A stretch of DNA of 64,000 nt from Prevotella scopos JCM 17725 (GCF_018127785.1 NZ_CP072389.1:930001-994000); one strand, 5' to 3'; positions 43,215-53,526 are shown, counted from the stretch's first letter. Program-made: numbers and translations. The notes: generated by a model not told the origin, from the sequence alone.

Positions 43215-44453
43215 ATGTTCGCTTTTGATTATACGACCATTATCATCTCAGTAGTGCTGTTGCTCATAGCATTGCTGACCTCATTGATCAATCCTTTTTT
43301 TCGAAAAGTAAGGATTGCAGAATATGGTGTCCCTACATCCGCAACCGAAAGTGAAGAGACGATTGATGAAGAAGAGCCTGCTGAGGAAGCGGATGTGGCG
43401 ATAGCAGAATCTATTGTTAGTGACGAACAACAGCCAAACCTCCCTCCTATCACGATTATCCTGACCCCACACGACAATGCGCAGGAACTGGCAAAGAACC
43501 TCCCACTCTATCTGAATCAGGATTACCCAACCGACTTTCAGGTGATTGTTGTGGCTCCACAAAATGATCATGAGACAGGTGATGTGCTAAAACGCTTTGC
43601 AGCGAACCCACATCTATACTCCACTTTCATTCCGGAGTCATCACGATATATGAGCAAGAAGAAGCTTGCCATTACCTTAGGGGTGAAGGCGGCTAAGTAT
43701 GATTGGGTCATAATGGCTGACATCAATTGCTATCCCACGAATGACAACTGGCTGCAAGCTATCGCCAGAAACTGCAAAGAAAACAAAGAACTCGTTGTGG
43801 GTTATACGCGTTATGAGGAAGAGACACCTGCCTATCGACAATTTGAGCGACATTACATAGCACGCTACATCATGCGTGAATATCAACGTAATAAGGCTTA
43901 CGCATGCCCGTTTAACGCTTTAGCATTCCGTAAAGCCACTTTCTTACGTGAAGAGGGATTCCGTGGGAACTTGAAGTATATACGTGGAGAGTACGATTTC
44001 ATGGTGAACAAATACGCCAAAGGTAGCAACTTGGCCTTTGAAAATTCGCCTGAAGGAACACTCATAGAAGAGACGCCAACAGAGAAAGTCTGGCTCAGCA
44101 CCCACCTTTTCTATATGGAGAATCGCCAACACTTGCAACGAACACCACAACATCGTCTTCTCCCATATATCGACCAAACGGCTCTGCATGGTAACTACCT
44201 CTTACAATGTGTTGCACTTGCTGGCTCGCTCCTCCTCGGTATGTGGACTATCGCTGTTGCGGCTGGACTGTCGCTTATCCTCACTATCATCCTGCGTTTA
44301 GTCATGGCGAAGAAAGCCTTAAGACGTTTCGACATTGATATTCCAGCCTGGAAAATTATCCCATACGAGCTTGCTATCGCATGGAAGCACCTTGGTTATA
44401 AATTAAAATACCATCGTGCAGATAAGTATGACTTCATATCTCACAAACTATAA
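43215..44453 (+). CDS. Membrane-associated family 2 glycosyltransferase
   Basis: 412 residues. An N-terminal transmembrane helix (TTIIISVVLLLIALLTSLI), an acidic linker (residues 30-75), then a GT-A domain with PITIILTPHDNAQELAKNLP, VIVVAPQNDHETGDV, KLAITLGVKAAKYDWVIMAD (nucleotide-sugar and DxN/DxD-like site) and ACPFNALAFRK. Two C-terminal membrane segments (LLQCVALAGSLLLGMWTIAV, AAGLSLILTIILRLV) anchor it. The donor and acceptor are unknown. Its TAA stop is directly followed by the ATG of the next glycosyltransferase, so they are translationally coupled and probably act on one surface glycan. Confidence 0.85.
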   Translation: MFAFDYTTIIISVVLLLIALLTSLINPFFRKVRIAEYGVPTSATESEETIDEEEPAEEADVAIAESIVSDEQQPNLPPITIILTPHDNAQELAKNLPLYLNQDYPTDFQVIVVAPQNDHETGDVLKRFAANPHLYSTFIPESSRYMSKKKLAITLGVKAAKYDWVIMADINCYPTNDNWLQAIARNCKENKELVVGYTRYEEETPAYRQFERHYIARYIMREYQRNKAYACPFNALAFRKATFLREEGFRGNLKYIRGEYDFMVNKYAKGSNLAFENSPEGTLIEETPTEKVWLSTHLFYMENRQHLQRTPQHRLLPYIDQTALHGNYLLQCVALAGSLLLGMWTIAVAAGLSLILTIILRLVMAKKALRRFDIDIPAWKIIPYELAIAWKHLGYKLKYHRADKYDFISHKL

Positions 44454-45611
44454 ATGCGCATCCTCCATTACATAGACAGCATAAAAGCAGGCAATCTGCT
44501 ATCTGATTACCTTCTTCGACTCACCATAGCACAGAAAGAGTATGCTGATGTCAAGACAATTACACAGCAGGGCGACTTCAAAAAGCTCCTTGCTGACTAT
44601 CAACCTGACATCGTACATATTCATACATGCTGGGAACTTCAAGCAGCGCAACACACCAATTGGGCTGAGAAGAAGCATTGCGCAGTAGTGTTTTCACCAC
44701 ATTGGGCATTGGATGAGTTGGCAAGAACGACAGAAAAGAAGCATGTTAAGAAGGTGAAGACCCTACTCTATCAGGAGATGATGGTGCAGAAGATGGATGC
44801 ACTATTGGTTGACAACGAGTATGAGAAGCAGGACATTCTAAAGTTAGGATGGACTAAGCGTATTGACATTGTGCATAATAGCGTCCTCAACAGTACGTTG
44901 AGCGATGATGAGATGGCACTACAAACAATCTCATTCTATCGTAAAGTACTTGACACCCGCTACCAATACGCCATGTCGGCGATGGAGAAAGATGCTATCC
45001 CAAGCCTGCTACATGCAGGATTAGCACAAGAAGGCAGTCACAACCTCTTACCCAGCGACCAGCTTCTGAACCTGCGAAGTCTTAATCCAGAACAATGGCG
45101 AAGAATCTTCCTCTATGCTGACGATGAAGGGATTAGAGAGATTGTAGATAACTGTATCACTCGTCTTCAACTCAATGCTCCAGCCATTGACACTGCTGCG
45201 ATAGAACGATTTCCACTATTATCACCGAAAAGAACAGACTCGGTTGACACACAGAAGCTATCAGGAAACCAGCCTATGACACGCCAGAGACTGAGTGAAT
45301 ATAACAACGAGGATGATGCAATCATCAAGAAGATAGCGACAATCATCGCCAACACGCGTCAAGTTGAACGGAAGAAGATGCTCTCTCTACGGCTATTGGC
45401 TGATTTATACACAGCTATAAAGTATAATGATTACGACGAAGACCGACTAGCTGACGTTCTGCGCCACCTTCGTCTCTATCGCTATTCACGGCGGATGATA
45501 CAGCTCCTTGCTGAGAAGGTGCAACTAAAAGAGGGATTTATGCCCTTCCCTCCACGTGATGACAAGAAAACAAAGGGTATTAGAAAGAATAATTTTGTAC
45601 AAAGACATTAG
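44454..45611 (+). CDS. Family 4-like glycosyltransferase, divergent C-terminus
   Basis: 385 residues. The N-terminal half is GT-B-like (MRILHYIDSIKAGNLLSDYL, PDIVHIHTCWELQAAQ, CAVVFSPHWALDELA, VDNEYEKQDILKLGWTKRID, IVHNSVLN). The C-terminal half lacks the usual nucleotide-binding EGFGL-type motif and is instead a helical domain (LRLLADLYTAIKYNDYDEDR, RHLRLYRYSRRMIQLLAEKV). It may be a catalytically divergent partner of the adjacent GT2 enzyme. It starts right at the stop of that gene and ends 3 nt before fbp. Confidence 0.75.
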   Translation: MRILHYIDSIKAGNLLSDYLLRLTIAQKEYADVKTITQQGDFKKLLADYQPDIVHIHTCWELQAAQHTNWAEKKHCAVVFSPHWALDELARTTEKKHVKKVKTLLYQEMMVQKMDALLVDNEYEKQDILKLGWTKRIDIVHNSVLNSTLSDDEMALQTISFYRKVLDTRYQYAMSAMEKDAIPSLLHAGLAQEGSHNLLPSDQLLNLRSLNPEQWRRIFLYADDEGIREIVDNCITRLQLNAPAIDTAAIERFPLLSPKRTDSVDTQKLSGNQPMTRQRLSEYNNEDDAIIKKIATIIANTRQVERKKMLSLRLLADLYTAIKYNDYDEDRLADVLRHLRLYRYSRRMIQLLAEKVQLKEGFMPFPPRDDKKTKGIRKNNFVQRH

Positions 45612-45614
45612 AAC

Positions 45615-47627
45615 ATGGCAAATAACAAATATGATTTAAAAAAAGATGAACGATATCTACGACTACTAGCAAAGTCGTTCCCAAACATTGCTGAGGCTAC
45701 AACTGAGATTATCAACCTTGAGGCTATCGCACACCTACCAAAGGGTACTGAACACTTCCTTGCTGACATCCATGGTGAGTATCAGGCGTTCCAACACGTA
45801 CTGAAGAATGCCTCTGGAAATATTAAGAGAAAGGTAAATGAGCTCTTTGGCGAAAGACTTAGAAACACTGAGAAGCAAGAGCTTTGTACGCTGATTTATT
45901 ATCCAGAACAAAAGTTAGAACTCGTAAAGAAAGAAGAAAAGGATATTAAAGACTGGTATCATATCACCATTCACCGACTGATTAAGGTGTGTCGTGATGT
46001 GTCTAGCAAATATACACGCTCTAAGGTTCGGAAATCGTTGCCTGATGACTTCTCTTACATCATCCAAGAGCTGCTCCATGAACATGCTGACGACAAGGAT
46101 AAGACCGACTATGTCAGTGCCATCATCAAGACGATTATCTCTACAGGACGCGCTGACGACTTCATCATTGCAATCTGTGAGGTCATCCAACGTTTAGTCA
46201 TCGACCAGCTTCATATCCTTGGTGATGTCTATGATCGTGGTCCAGGTGCGCACATCGTCATGGACACCTTAAAGCATTATCATAACTGGGATATCACTTG
46301 GGGAAACCATGATATCCTGTGGATGGGAGCCTGTGCCGGTAACGATGCTTGTATCTGTAATGTCATTCGTATCGCCCTGCGTTATGCCAACATGGCTACG
46401 ATTGAGGATGGATATGGTATCAATCTTATTCAGTTAGCAACCTTTGCGATGGACGTATATGGTGACGATCCATGTGAAGAGTTTATGCCAAAGGTGTCAA
46501 AGGACAATCCACTAGATGAGCGTAGCTTAACCTTAACAGCACAGATGCATAAGGCCATCAGTGTCCTTCAGTTTAAGATTGAATCACAAATGATTAGCCG
46601 TCATCCTCTTTGGAAGATGAATGACCGCCGTCTGCTCAATGCAATCGACTATAAAAAGGGTACGATTATCATCGATAGTAAGGAATACAAGATGCGTTCA
46701 TGCAACTTCCCTACCATCGACCCAAAGAATCCTGAGAAACTCACGGACGCAGAACAAGCACTCATCGACCGTTTACACCAGTCGTTTACAGGTAGTGAGA
46801 AACTCAGAAGTCATATCCGTGCCCTACTCCGCAATGGATGTATGTATAACATCTTCAACCATAACCTCCTTTATCATGCATCTATCCCACTGACGAAAGA
46901 GGGTAAGCTGAAGGAGGTAGAGATAGAACCAGGTGTAAAACTGAAAGGTAAAGAACTACTCCATCAGACGGGAATGAAGATACGCTCTGCTTTCCAGACA
47001 AACAATGAGATGCAGACGGATGAAGAGCGTCAAGATGCTATTGACTTCTTCCTCTTTCTATGGTGTGGACCAGATAGTCCTCTCTTCGACAAAGCGAAGA
47101 TGGCTACTTTCGAACGCTACTTCATTGCTGAGAAGGAGACGCACTATGAGGAGAAAGGCTACTATTTCGGTATGCGCGACAATGAGGAGGTTGCTGATAT
47201 GATTATGGACGAATTCGATGTTCCTCATCCGAACCGTCATATCATCAATGGTCACGTTCCTGTACATGTTGCTAAGGGTGAGAATCCAATTAAGGCAAAT
47301 GGAAAGCTAATGGTTATTGATGGTGGTTTCTCACAAGCCTACCATAAGGAGACAGGTATTGCAGGTTACACCCTCGTCTATCACTCACGTGGCTTCCAGC
47401 TCGTACAGCACGAGCCTTTCACATCAACAGAAGATGCCATCAAACGAGGTACTGACATTGTCTCAACCATTCAGATTGTTGAGATGAACCAACAGCGCCT
47501 ACGTGTGGAAGACACCGACAAGGGTACAGAACTCCGTCTGCAGATTGAAGCACTCAAAGAACTTCTCTATGCTTATCGCTGCGGTTTCCTTACCGAACAT
47601 GAGCGTAAAATGCCACCAAAGGTATAA
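45615..47627 (+). CDS. fbp: Fructose-1,6-bisphosphatase, class III
   Basis: Gluconeogenic enzyme removing the 1-phosphate of fructose 1,6-bisphosphate; class III is common in Firmicutes and Bacteroidota. The 670-residue length fits. The calcineurin-like metal site is spread over FLADIHGEYQAFQHVLKNAS, LHILGDVYDRGPGAHIVMDT, ITWGNHDILWMGACAG, and RHIINGHVPVH. The gene follows the two glycosyltransferase genes by 3 nt and is the last gene before the IS4 element, which starts 9 bp after its stop codon. Confidence 0.95.
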   Translation: MANNKYDLKKDERYLRLLAKSFPNIAEATTEIINLEAIAHLPKGTEHFLADIHGEYQAFQHVLKNASGNIKRKVNELFGERLRNTEKQELCTLIYYPEQKLELVKKEEKDIKDWYHITIHRLIKVCRDVSSKYTRSKVRKSLPDDFSYIIQELLHEHADDKDKTDYVSAIIKTIISTGRADDFIIAICEVIQRLVIDQLHILGDVYDRGPGAHIVMDTLKHYHNWDITWGNHDILWMGACAGNDACICNVIRIALRYANMATIEDGYGINLIQLATFAMDVYGDDPCEEFMPKVSKDNPLDERSLTLTAQMHKAISVLQFKIESQMISRHPLWKMNDRRLLNAIDYKKGTIIIDSKEYKMRSCNFPTIDPKNPEKLTDAEQALIDRLHQSFTGSEKLRSHIRALLRNGCMYNIFNHNLLYHASIPLTKEGKLKEVEIEPGVKLKGKELLHQTGMKIRSAFQTNNEMQTDEERQDAIDFFLFLWCGPDSPLFDKAKMATFERYFIAEKETHYEEKGYYFGMRDNEEVADMIMDEFDVPHPNRHIINGHVPVHVAKGENPIKANGKLMVIDGGFSQAYHKETGIAGYTLVYHSRGFQLVQHEPFTSTEDAIKRGTDIVSTIQIVEMNQQRLRVEDTDKGTELRLQIEALKELLYAYRCGFLTEHERKMPPKV

Positions 47628-47718
47628 TAATATTGCTGTCCGATAAAACCTCTCCATGCTGCAATATTCTCCCTCAATCCTGCTGAAATACGCGTGATTA
47701 GTTCTAATTTCAAATTCC

Positions 47719-47760
47719 AAGCCCCCCTAGAATAATGACAACTCTTCTGGTGGGGCTTTT
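47719..47760 (+). terminator. Intrinsic terminator inside the IS4 end
   Basis: AAGCCCCCC pairs with GGTGGGGCTT, with AGAA/TTCT extending the stem, followed by TTTT on the plus strand. It would stop readthrough from fbp as well as from the IS. Confidence 0.65.
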
Positions 47761-47795
47761 ACTTGGGTAATCAATCTATCCCAGTCTCTATGTGG

Positions 47796-48959
47796 CTACT
47801 CAAAGAAACTTTGTATTGAAACATAACTCATAAGTAGAATTCTTATCATTGCTGCCAAGCCTGAGAAACTCCAAGCTCTCTTTATTTTGTTCTTCACCAG
47901 TGTTATAAGCAGATTGGCTATAAGCGTAATCCATATTTGTATTTTTATAGCATTCGCACTCTCTCCATAGAAGTATCTTAGAGGGAAATTCTGCTTTATT
48001 TGCTTAAATAAGGTTTCTATTTGCCATCGTCTCTTATAAATCGCTATAATATCTTCTGCCGACATCTGAAAATCATTGGTCAGCAGTGATATGAATTTGA
48101 TATTCCCTTTCTTAGTCTTATCCTGATATGTGATTTTTCTTGCTTTATAGTAGATATCTTTTTCCTTTGTATGCTTATGGAAGAGAATGGTTTCTACGCG
48201 CACAGCTCCATAATCTGTAGTCATCTCATAATCTGTATCGGCAATTCTTTCAAAGATAAGATTATTTTTCATCTTAGTTACATATATAACACCTCTTTGC
48301 GTCAGTTCTGAGAACTTTTCATAGTTGGTATAGGCCCTGTCAAAAGCAATCAGCTCCTCATTGGCGTATCGTTCCGGAATAAATGCAAATTGATCATGAC
48401 TAGCTGCAGATGTAAACTTGATATCGCTTGGAACATTCTCATTGGCAAATATCTCTGTATGTACTTTTATTCCACCATTTTTCTTACCAGTTTTGGGATT
48501 ACGTCCTACACCTTTAAAGACCAAGTTAGAAAACAGACTTATTGTCGTAGAATCTATTATCTTTAGATTCTTCAGTCATTTGGGCTGTCCACAATTTCGG
48601 CTGTCCGAGTAAAGCTCATGGCGGTATTTCTCATATAAGTTCATATAGATCGAACCGAATATCTCGGAATCTCGACGTTTGTTTGCATCTGACAAGGTAC
48701 TTCGACAAGGAAAATGCTTTAAACCAAGATGATTAAAGCGATTAACATTAGCAAAGAGAGAGGCCTTTATCTCACGCAGAGAGTCTAAACGCATCATTAC
48801 TGCATAAAGCATGACGACAAGATAATGCCATGCGTCAAACTTCTTTATATAGTGTTCACCCCCCTGAGCTTGGCTCAGAGAGAGAATTTCATCACGATTA
48901 AAATAGTTTAATAGTTGAACATATAGCAGCTGTCCGACAAAATGTGTACTTTTGCTCAT
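47796..48959 (-). pseudogene. IS4-family transposase with one in-frame stop
   Basis: A 388-codon frame interrupted only by TGA at 48576-48578. Before it: MSKSTHFVGQLLYVQLLNYF (DUF4372-type N-terminus), HFPCRSTLSDANKRRDS. After it: LKIIDSTTISLFSN (catalytic Asp), ELIAFDRAYTNYEKF (Asp), and YKRRWQIETLFKQIK (Y-x2-R-x3-E-x6-K). All catalytic motifs are kept, so the stop is recent or the copy is rescued in trans. Confidence 0.85.
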
Positions 48960-49158
48960 CTTATTTCATTTTTATTTTGGCAACTACAAAGGAAATAAGA
49001 AGGGCTGAATGTGCAAAACAATCAGCCCGTTTTTTATTATTCTAAATTAAAAGATATGAATGCACTAAAAGTTTTATCGGACACCAATATAAAGTTATTA
49101 ATGTGCATTTTGACACCCCCACATACTACTCTTTCTGTAGATTCGATATGTACACAAA

Positions 49159-50349
49159 CTACCTCAACTCATGCACTGCATATGGTGCACCAGAGGTTTT
49201 TACCTTGAGGGTCTCGTAGGTTGCAGTGGCTGGATGATAGACAGAATAGCCCATACCTTGGTCGGTGGACATACCGAAGATGATGTCATTACCCGACTTA
49301 CAGAGGGTTGCAGCCCACCCAGCTGTGGCAGAGAGGTCCAACTTTGTACAGCTCTTATTGTAGAGATTAATCTCGAAAGGTTGGAAGCATTTATCGTGGA
49401 CATAGTCTGGTGGATTGCTTGCAGCACCTGGGATGTTCAAGTAAGCATACACCTTTCCGTTGCCGCCATACACCTTCATGTAAGCATACGAGGTTTTATT
49501 GCCTTTGACTCCTACTAAGTCAACATCCGCAAGGGTGAAGCAGTAGGATTTATCAAAGTCTGTCTGACCTTTCTTAATACGCAGAAATCCCTCCTTGACA
49601 CCAGGTTGATAGCCAAACATCGCTACACAATAAAAGTAGATATCACCCTTCTCATCGATGAAAGGGTCGCCAGCTGGCGACTCACCAGAGGCCATTGAGA
49701 CACGAGGATCACTAACAACTTTGATAGGTTTATCGGTTTTTGTGTCAATCAAAGCCACGTAAGCTCCTGCTTCACAGACGTAGGTAGACTTCATCTGACT
49801 AAGTGCCACATAGAGTATTCCGTCTCTTATGATAGATGCGGCAGGCTCTGGATTATTGTCACCAGCGGCTTTCCCCAAGGAGTACTCCGCTAAATCAATC
49901 TCTCCAACCTTCTCCATTGCGGTAGGGTCGATGATGATCACCTTTCCTAACCCAGAACAAGAGACGTATGCCTTATTGTCAGAAGCGAAGGTGATGCACA
50001 TTGCTGCCGCTCCACTGGGTAGTAGGATGGTATTCCCTTCCTGCACGAGTTTACCCTCTTTCGGTGCATATTTATAGATGTGTTCGGTGTCGGTAATATA
50101 CACTTTCCCCTTATATACGAAGGAAAAAGCACCCTTTGGCATCACCAGCGCATTATCGGTATTGAGCGAGCCAACGTTCATGTCTTTGAAAACACTTACG
50201 TATGTATTGTCTCCGATGTTAACACTATGGACGAAACCCATCTCCGTCTTTGCCGGTGCAGGCGGTGTGTCAGGTGAGTCTTTGTCGCAAGATAGTAGTC
50301 CGACGGTCGTTAGCAGCATGATAGCTGCGGCTAAGAAATAATGTTTCAT
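49159..50349 (-). CDS. Lipoprotein, beta-propeller, DUF4374-like
   Basis: 396 residues; MKHYFLAAAIMLLTTVGLLS followed by CDKD is a lipoprotein signal. The body consists of propeller-like blades (GKVYITDTEHIYKYAPKEGK, GKVIIIDPTAMEKVGEIDLA, GAYVALIDTKTDKPIKVVSD, GYSVYHPATATYETLKV). It resembles DUF4374 lipoproteins, one of which (XusB) binds a xenosiderophore in Bacteroides. It is the last gene of a TetR - TonB receptor - lipoprotein operon (26 nt after the receptor), so a surface ligand-capture role is inferred; the ligand is unknown. Confidence 0.72.
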   Translation of the reverse strand: MKHYFLAAAIMLLTTVGLLSCDKDSPDTPPAPAKTEMGFVHSVNIGDNTYVSVFKDMNVGSLNTDNALVMPKGAFSFVYKGKVYITDTEHIYKYAPKEGKLVQEGNTILLPSGAAAMCITFASDNKAYVSCSGLGKVIIIDPTAMEKVGEIDLAEYSLGKAAGDNNPEPAASIIRDGILYVALSQMKSTYVCEAGAYVALIDTKTDKPIKVVSDPRVSMASGESPAGDPFIDEKGDIYFYCVAMFGYQPGVKEGFLRIKKGQTDFDKSYCFTLADVDLVGVKGNKTSYAYMKVYGGNGKVYAYLNIPGAASNPPDYVHDKCFQPFEINLYNKSCTKLDLSATAGWAATLCKSGNDIIFGMSTDQGMGYSVYHPATATYETLKVKTSGAPYAVHELR

Positions 50350-50375
50350 TGTGTTTTGATTAAAGAAGTTAATAA

Positions 50376-52790
50376 TTATAAGCTCATTGCCCCACCTGCC
50401 AGTTTGTCTCTGAACAGGTTGAAGCGTAGTTTTGCCTTTAAGGTTCTTCCGGGCAGAGGCATCTTAAATTCCATGTAGTTCTCCTTGTTGAAGACGTTTT
50501 CTAACTCAAAGCTCAGTGACATGTTATTATGCCATAAAGACTGTTGGAGGCCTATCGTGAAGACATCATTAGATGGTATGCGCCATTTCCTACGCTCCTC
50601 TGCGAGCGAACTCATCTGCCATCCCCAGTCAAACTCACCCACATGCGACACGTCAATATATACTCTCGACAGCTCACGGCGGCCTATCAAGCCCTCTGCA
50701 TGGTACTCCATGCCATAGTTATAGTAAAAGGCAGGGATGTTAGGAACGTGCTTATTATAGGTAGGGTTGCTCGTTCCTTGTTCGTCATTAAACCATCTTT
50801 GCCTGTCTCGGATATCCTGTAAGGTGAGATTAAAGTAGAGATAGACATTGCGTGTGACGTCCACCTTCACGTCAGTGTCCATTCCAATGGTCCTTGTCTT
50901 CCCTAAGTTCGTATAGATAGAACGTGTGTCAGCAGGAAAGAGTCTTATCATGTTCTTCATCATCATATAGTAGAAATTCGTCTCCCACTGTACCCTCATG
51001 AGTCCACATAGTCCTCTTCTATCAACGATGAAGCCAAGGTTCAGATTATTCCCCACCTCTGGCTGTAGGTTCACCGACGGTTTGATGCTTATCCCATTGC
51101 CAAAGAGTTCTCCCGTATCAGGTATCCTCACATTATGCGAAAATGACAGCTTTGCCCGTACATCCTTCCACAGTTCATAGCTGAAGCCCTCACTGAATCC
51201 ATAATACGACCGTTCCACACGAGTCTGCTTTGGTGCTAACTCGTCTGTTACCGCCCCTTTTACCAGTGCGTCACTGGTTCTGTAAACCCTTGAATTAAGG
51301 TAGTATATGCTGATTGTCAATGAGTTTTGTAGTCGACGATTATTCGACACAAACAGATGACTGAGCCCAATGTTGTTTGCAGTCATCCTACTTGGATAGG
51401 CACTGGGGTCAAAGCCAAGATAGCCTTTCATGCGTTCGTCCTTAGGAGTATAAGCCGAGTAGGCGTATTGGTCATTGAGATTAAGCGTGTGCCGACCCCG
51501 TGTATATTTCAAGTTAAACTTACTCCTCACCTCAAACTGCCGATCATGCGACTCGTTAAAAAGGTTGTCGTCCGTCTCTCCTACGGCTTGCGTGACTGTT
51601 CCGTCCCATTGTCTCCTCGTAGTGGCGGTGTCTATCATATTTGAGCGGATAATGGGAGTAACGATAGCATACTTCATATCCAATCCTTTAACGAGGAAGT
51701 CTTGTTTCTCCAACACGAGGTTTGGCATGATATTTATCCCTTTTGTATAGGCATGTCGAGCGTCGAAATTAAGCGACTGTATCCCCTTCTCATTCTTATA
51801 AAAGGCACATTCTAAGTCGAACTTATCAAAGTAAAGTTTCCTAAACCCTAACCCAACATGATAGAAATTGGCTTCGTAATAGTCGTTCCTACGTCGCACC
51901 TTTCTATATGCCGACGCAGGCAGATTGGTCTCGAACACTGGCCACGACATCATATAGTCATTTTTCGACTTATTCTTAAAGAAGGCCACGTTAAATAATA
52001 CCCCCAGTCGGCTAAAGAGTTTTTGTCCACTTACGAGTGTCTTCATCGTCCCAAAGGATGCCAACTCTTGTGTGAAACCCACTAAGTCGCACTCGTCTTC
52101 TCGCGTGACGATATTGATAGCACCTCCTAAGCCATCTCCGCCATACTCCGCAGGAACAATCCCTTTATACACCTCGATATACTTGATGACATCTATCGGG
52201 ATGTCATTAATATCAAAGGACCCGTCAGGACTGTTCAGTGGGAACCCATCAATATACACAGCCACACGCTTCCCTTCTAAGCCATGAACCGAGATGCGCG
52301 ACGCACTCCCCAGTCCGCCTGATCTCCGAACCTTAATTCCTGACGTCTGCGTCAGTATCTCCTCTATGCTACTCGCTCGTCCTCTCAGTTTTACTCCATC
52401 CACAACTGTCACAGCCATAGGGCTTTGCCGTATCTGATTTATCTCCGCACTCTGCACTGAACTCCGCACGACAACCTCACGAAGCGAGATCGATGAGGGT
52501 TCGAGATAGTAGTCTCTTGTCGTATCACCACCCACCGTAACGACCTCTCTAAGCCGTTTGTAGCCTACAGCCGACACCTCTATCGTATAGGCACCCGCTG
52601 CGGTAATCGTCAGTTCATAACCGCCTGTCCTGTCAGAGAGCACCTTCTGCTTCGTTCCCTTAACTGCTATGCAAGCTCCACAGATAGGAGTCGACGTCTC
52701 TTTCTCCACTATCTTACCCCTTAACAGCCGTTGGGCTGCCACGAGCAGAGGGCACAGACATAACATTGTAATAAGGATTAGTCTCTTCAT
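50376..52790 (-). CDS. TonB-dependent outer-membrane receptor
   Basis: 804 residues. Signal peptide to about residue 19 (ends in VAAQ), then a carboxypeptidase-regulatory-like domain (GKIVEKETSTPICGACIAVK to about residue 95), a plug domain (SPMAVTVVDGVKLRGRASSI, GSASRISVHGLEGKRVAVYI, DGLGGAINIVTRE) and a 22-strand barrel ending near LKAKLRFNLF. It is not SusC-like (no SusD partner), which with the adjacent propeller lipoprotein suggests iron, haem or cobalamin-type uptake. The start is 7 nt downstream of the TetR stop, so they are co-transcribed. Confidence 0.9.
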   Translation of the reverse strand: MKRLILITMLCLCPLLVAAQRLLRGKIVEKETSTPICGACIAVKGTKQKVLSDRTGGYELTITAAGAYTIEVSAVGYKRLREVVTVGGDTTRDYYLEPSSISLREVVVRSSVQSAEINQIRQSPMAVTVVDGVKLRGRASSIEEILTQTSGIKVRRSGGLGSASRISVHGLEGKRVAVYIDGFPLNSPDGSFDINDIPIDVIKYIEVYKGIVPAEYGGDGLGGAINIVTREDECDLVGFTQELASFGTMKTLVSGQKLFSRLGVLFNVAFFKNKSKNDYMMSWPVFETNLPASAYRKVRRRNDYYEANFYHVGLGFRKLYFDKFDLECAFYKNEKGIQSLNFDARHAYTKGINIMPNLVLEKQDFLVKGLDMKYAIVTPIIRSNMIDTATTRRQWDGTVTQAVGETDDNLFNESHDRQFEVRSKFNLKYTRGRHTLNLNDQYAYSAYTPKDERMKGYLGFDPSAYPSRMTANNIGLSHLFVSNNRRLQNSLTISIYYLNSRVYRTSDALVKGAVTDELAPKQTRVERSYYGFSEGFSYELWKDVRAKLSFSHNVRIPDTGELFGNGISIKPSVNLQPEVGNNLNLGFIVDRRGLCGLMRVQWETNFYYMMMKNMIRLFPADTRSIYTNLGKTRTIGMDTDVKVDVTRNVYLYFNLTLQDIRDRQRWFNDEQGTSNPTYNKHVPNIPAFYYNYGMEYHAEGLIGRRELSRVYIDVSHVGEFDWGWQMSSLAEERRKWRIPSNDVFTIGLQQSLWHNNMSLSFELENVFNKENYMEFKMPLPGRTLKAKLRFNLFRDKLAGGAMSL

Positions 52791-52797
52791 ACCTAAC

Positions 52798-53391
52798 TTA
52801 TTTTTTTATGAGTTCCTGCCACCCAGCCGTGTTGTAGCGTATATATTCGGTCAGAGCCTGCCTCACCTCCTCCTGCTGAAGGTCGGGTCTTGACACAATC
52901 TCACCGATAATCGTCAGCCATGTAGAGGCGCTGATACGAAAGAAGAGGGGCGACACACTCGTCTCCACCTGCTCCATGTAAGTCCTACTTATCGCCACTT
53001 GTTCGTCGATAAAGTTCTCACGGAAATTCTCTAAGGAGGTGCCCTGCGACTCAAAGAGCAGTAGCCTCAACTCCTCCTTATATAAGAAGATGATGCGAAG
53101 CATACTCGATAGGAATTCCTTCTGCCGTTGTCGAGAGAAGTCAAGACGCTTTTCCTCGTGCTCACCCTTGCTGTGCTCCGCCATACACTCGCCTATCACA
53201 GAGAGCAGCGGACGAAGGACAGCACAGAAGATATCGTCCTTTGTCTTAAAATAGTTGTATATATTCCCTAGCACAACACCGGACTTAGCCGAGATTGTAC
53301 GCATCGATGTCTTTCTATATCCACACTTAACAAATTCACTGCGGGCAGCCATAACAATCCTACTCCGCACATCTTCTTTTAATGTTTTCAT
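52798..53391 (-). CDS. TetR/AcrR family transcriptional regulator
   Basis: 197 residues. The N-terminal HTH is RIVMAARSEFVKCGYRKTSM followed by RTISAKSGVVLGNIYNYFKT; the C-terminal ligand domain (residues 60-190) is helical and unassigned. First gene of the operon; probably regulates the receptor and itself. Its leader contains a promoter, a possible leader peptide and a terminator hairpin. Confidence 0.88.
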   Translation of the reverse strand: MKTLKEDVRSRIVMAARSEFVKCGYRKTSMRTISAKSGVVLGNIYNYFKTKDDIFCAVLRPLLSVIGECMAEHSKGEHEEKRLDFSRQRQKEFLSSMLRIIFLYKEELRLLLFESQGTSLENFRENFIDEQVAISRTYMEQVETSVSPLFFRISASTWLTIIGEIVSRPDLQQEEVRQALTEYIRYNTAGWQELIKK

Positions 53392-53430
53392 TAATTATCT
53401 TATTAACGGACAATGTTTTATTTTGTTCAT

Positions 53431-53468
53431 AAAAAAAAGCGTATTGCATTCATTCTGCAGTACGCTTT
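53431..53468 (-). terminator. Terminator (attenuator-like) in the TetR leader
   Basis: Minus strand: AAAGCGTA-CTGCA, loop GAATGAA, TGCA-A-TACGCTTT, then TTTTT. It lies 40 nt before the TetR ATG and downstream of the promoter at 53527. A 13-codon frame MEKRLKCHRAPNN ends at the base of the hairpin. Confidence 0.6.
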
Positions 53469-53526
53469 CAATTGTTTGGTGCTCTATGGCATTTTAATCT
53501 CTTCTCCATTCTATCTACTTTTGCTG

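Larger units (their letters stand above)
47637..49083 (-). mobile_element. IS4-family element (DUF4372-type transposase)
   Basis: Ends TGTCCGATAAAAC (47637) and GTTTTATCGGACA (to 49083) are 13-bp perfect inverted repeats. A target duplication is not evident. A terminator-like hairpin (AAGCCCC...GGGGCTTTT, 47719-47760) lies inside the right-hand, 3' end of the transposase strand. It is inserted between fbp and the lipoprotein gene. Confidence 0.82.
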
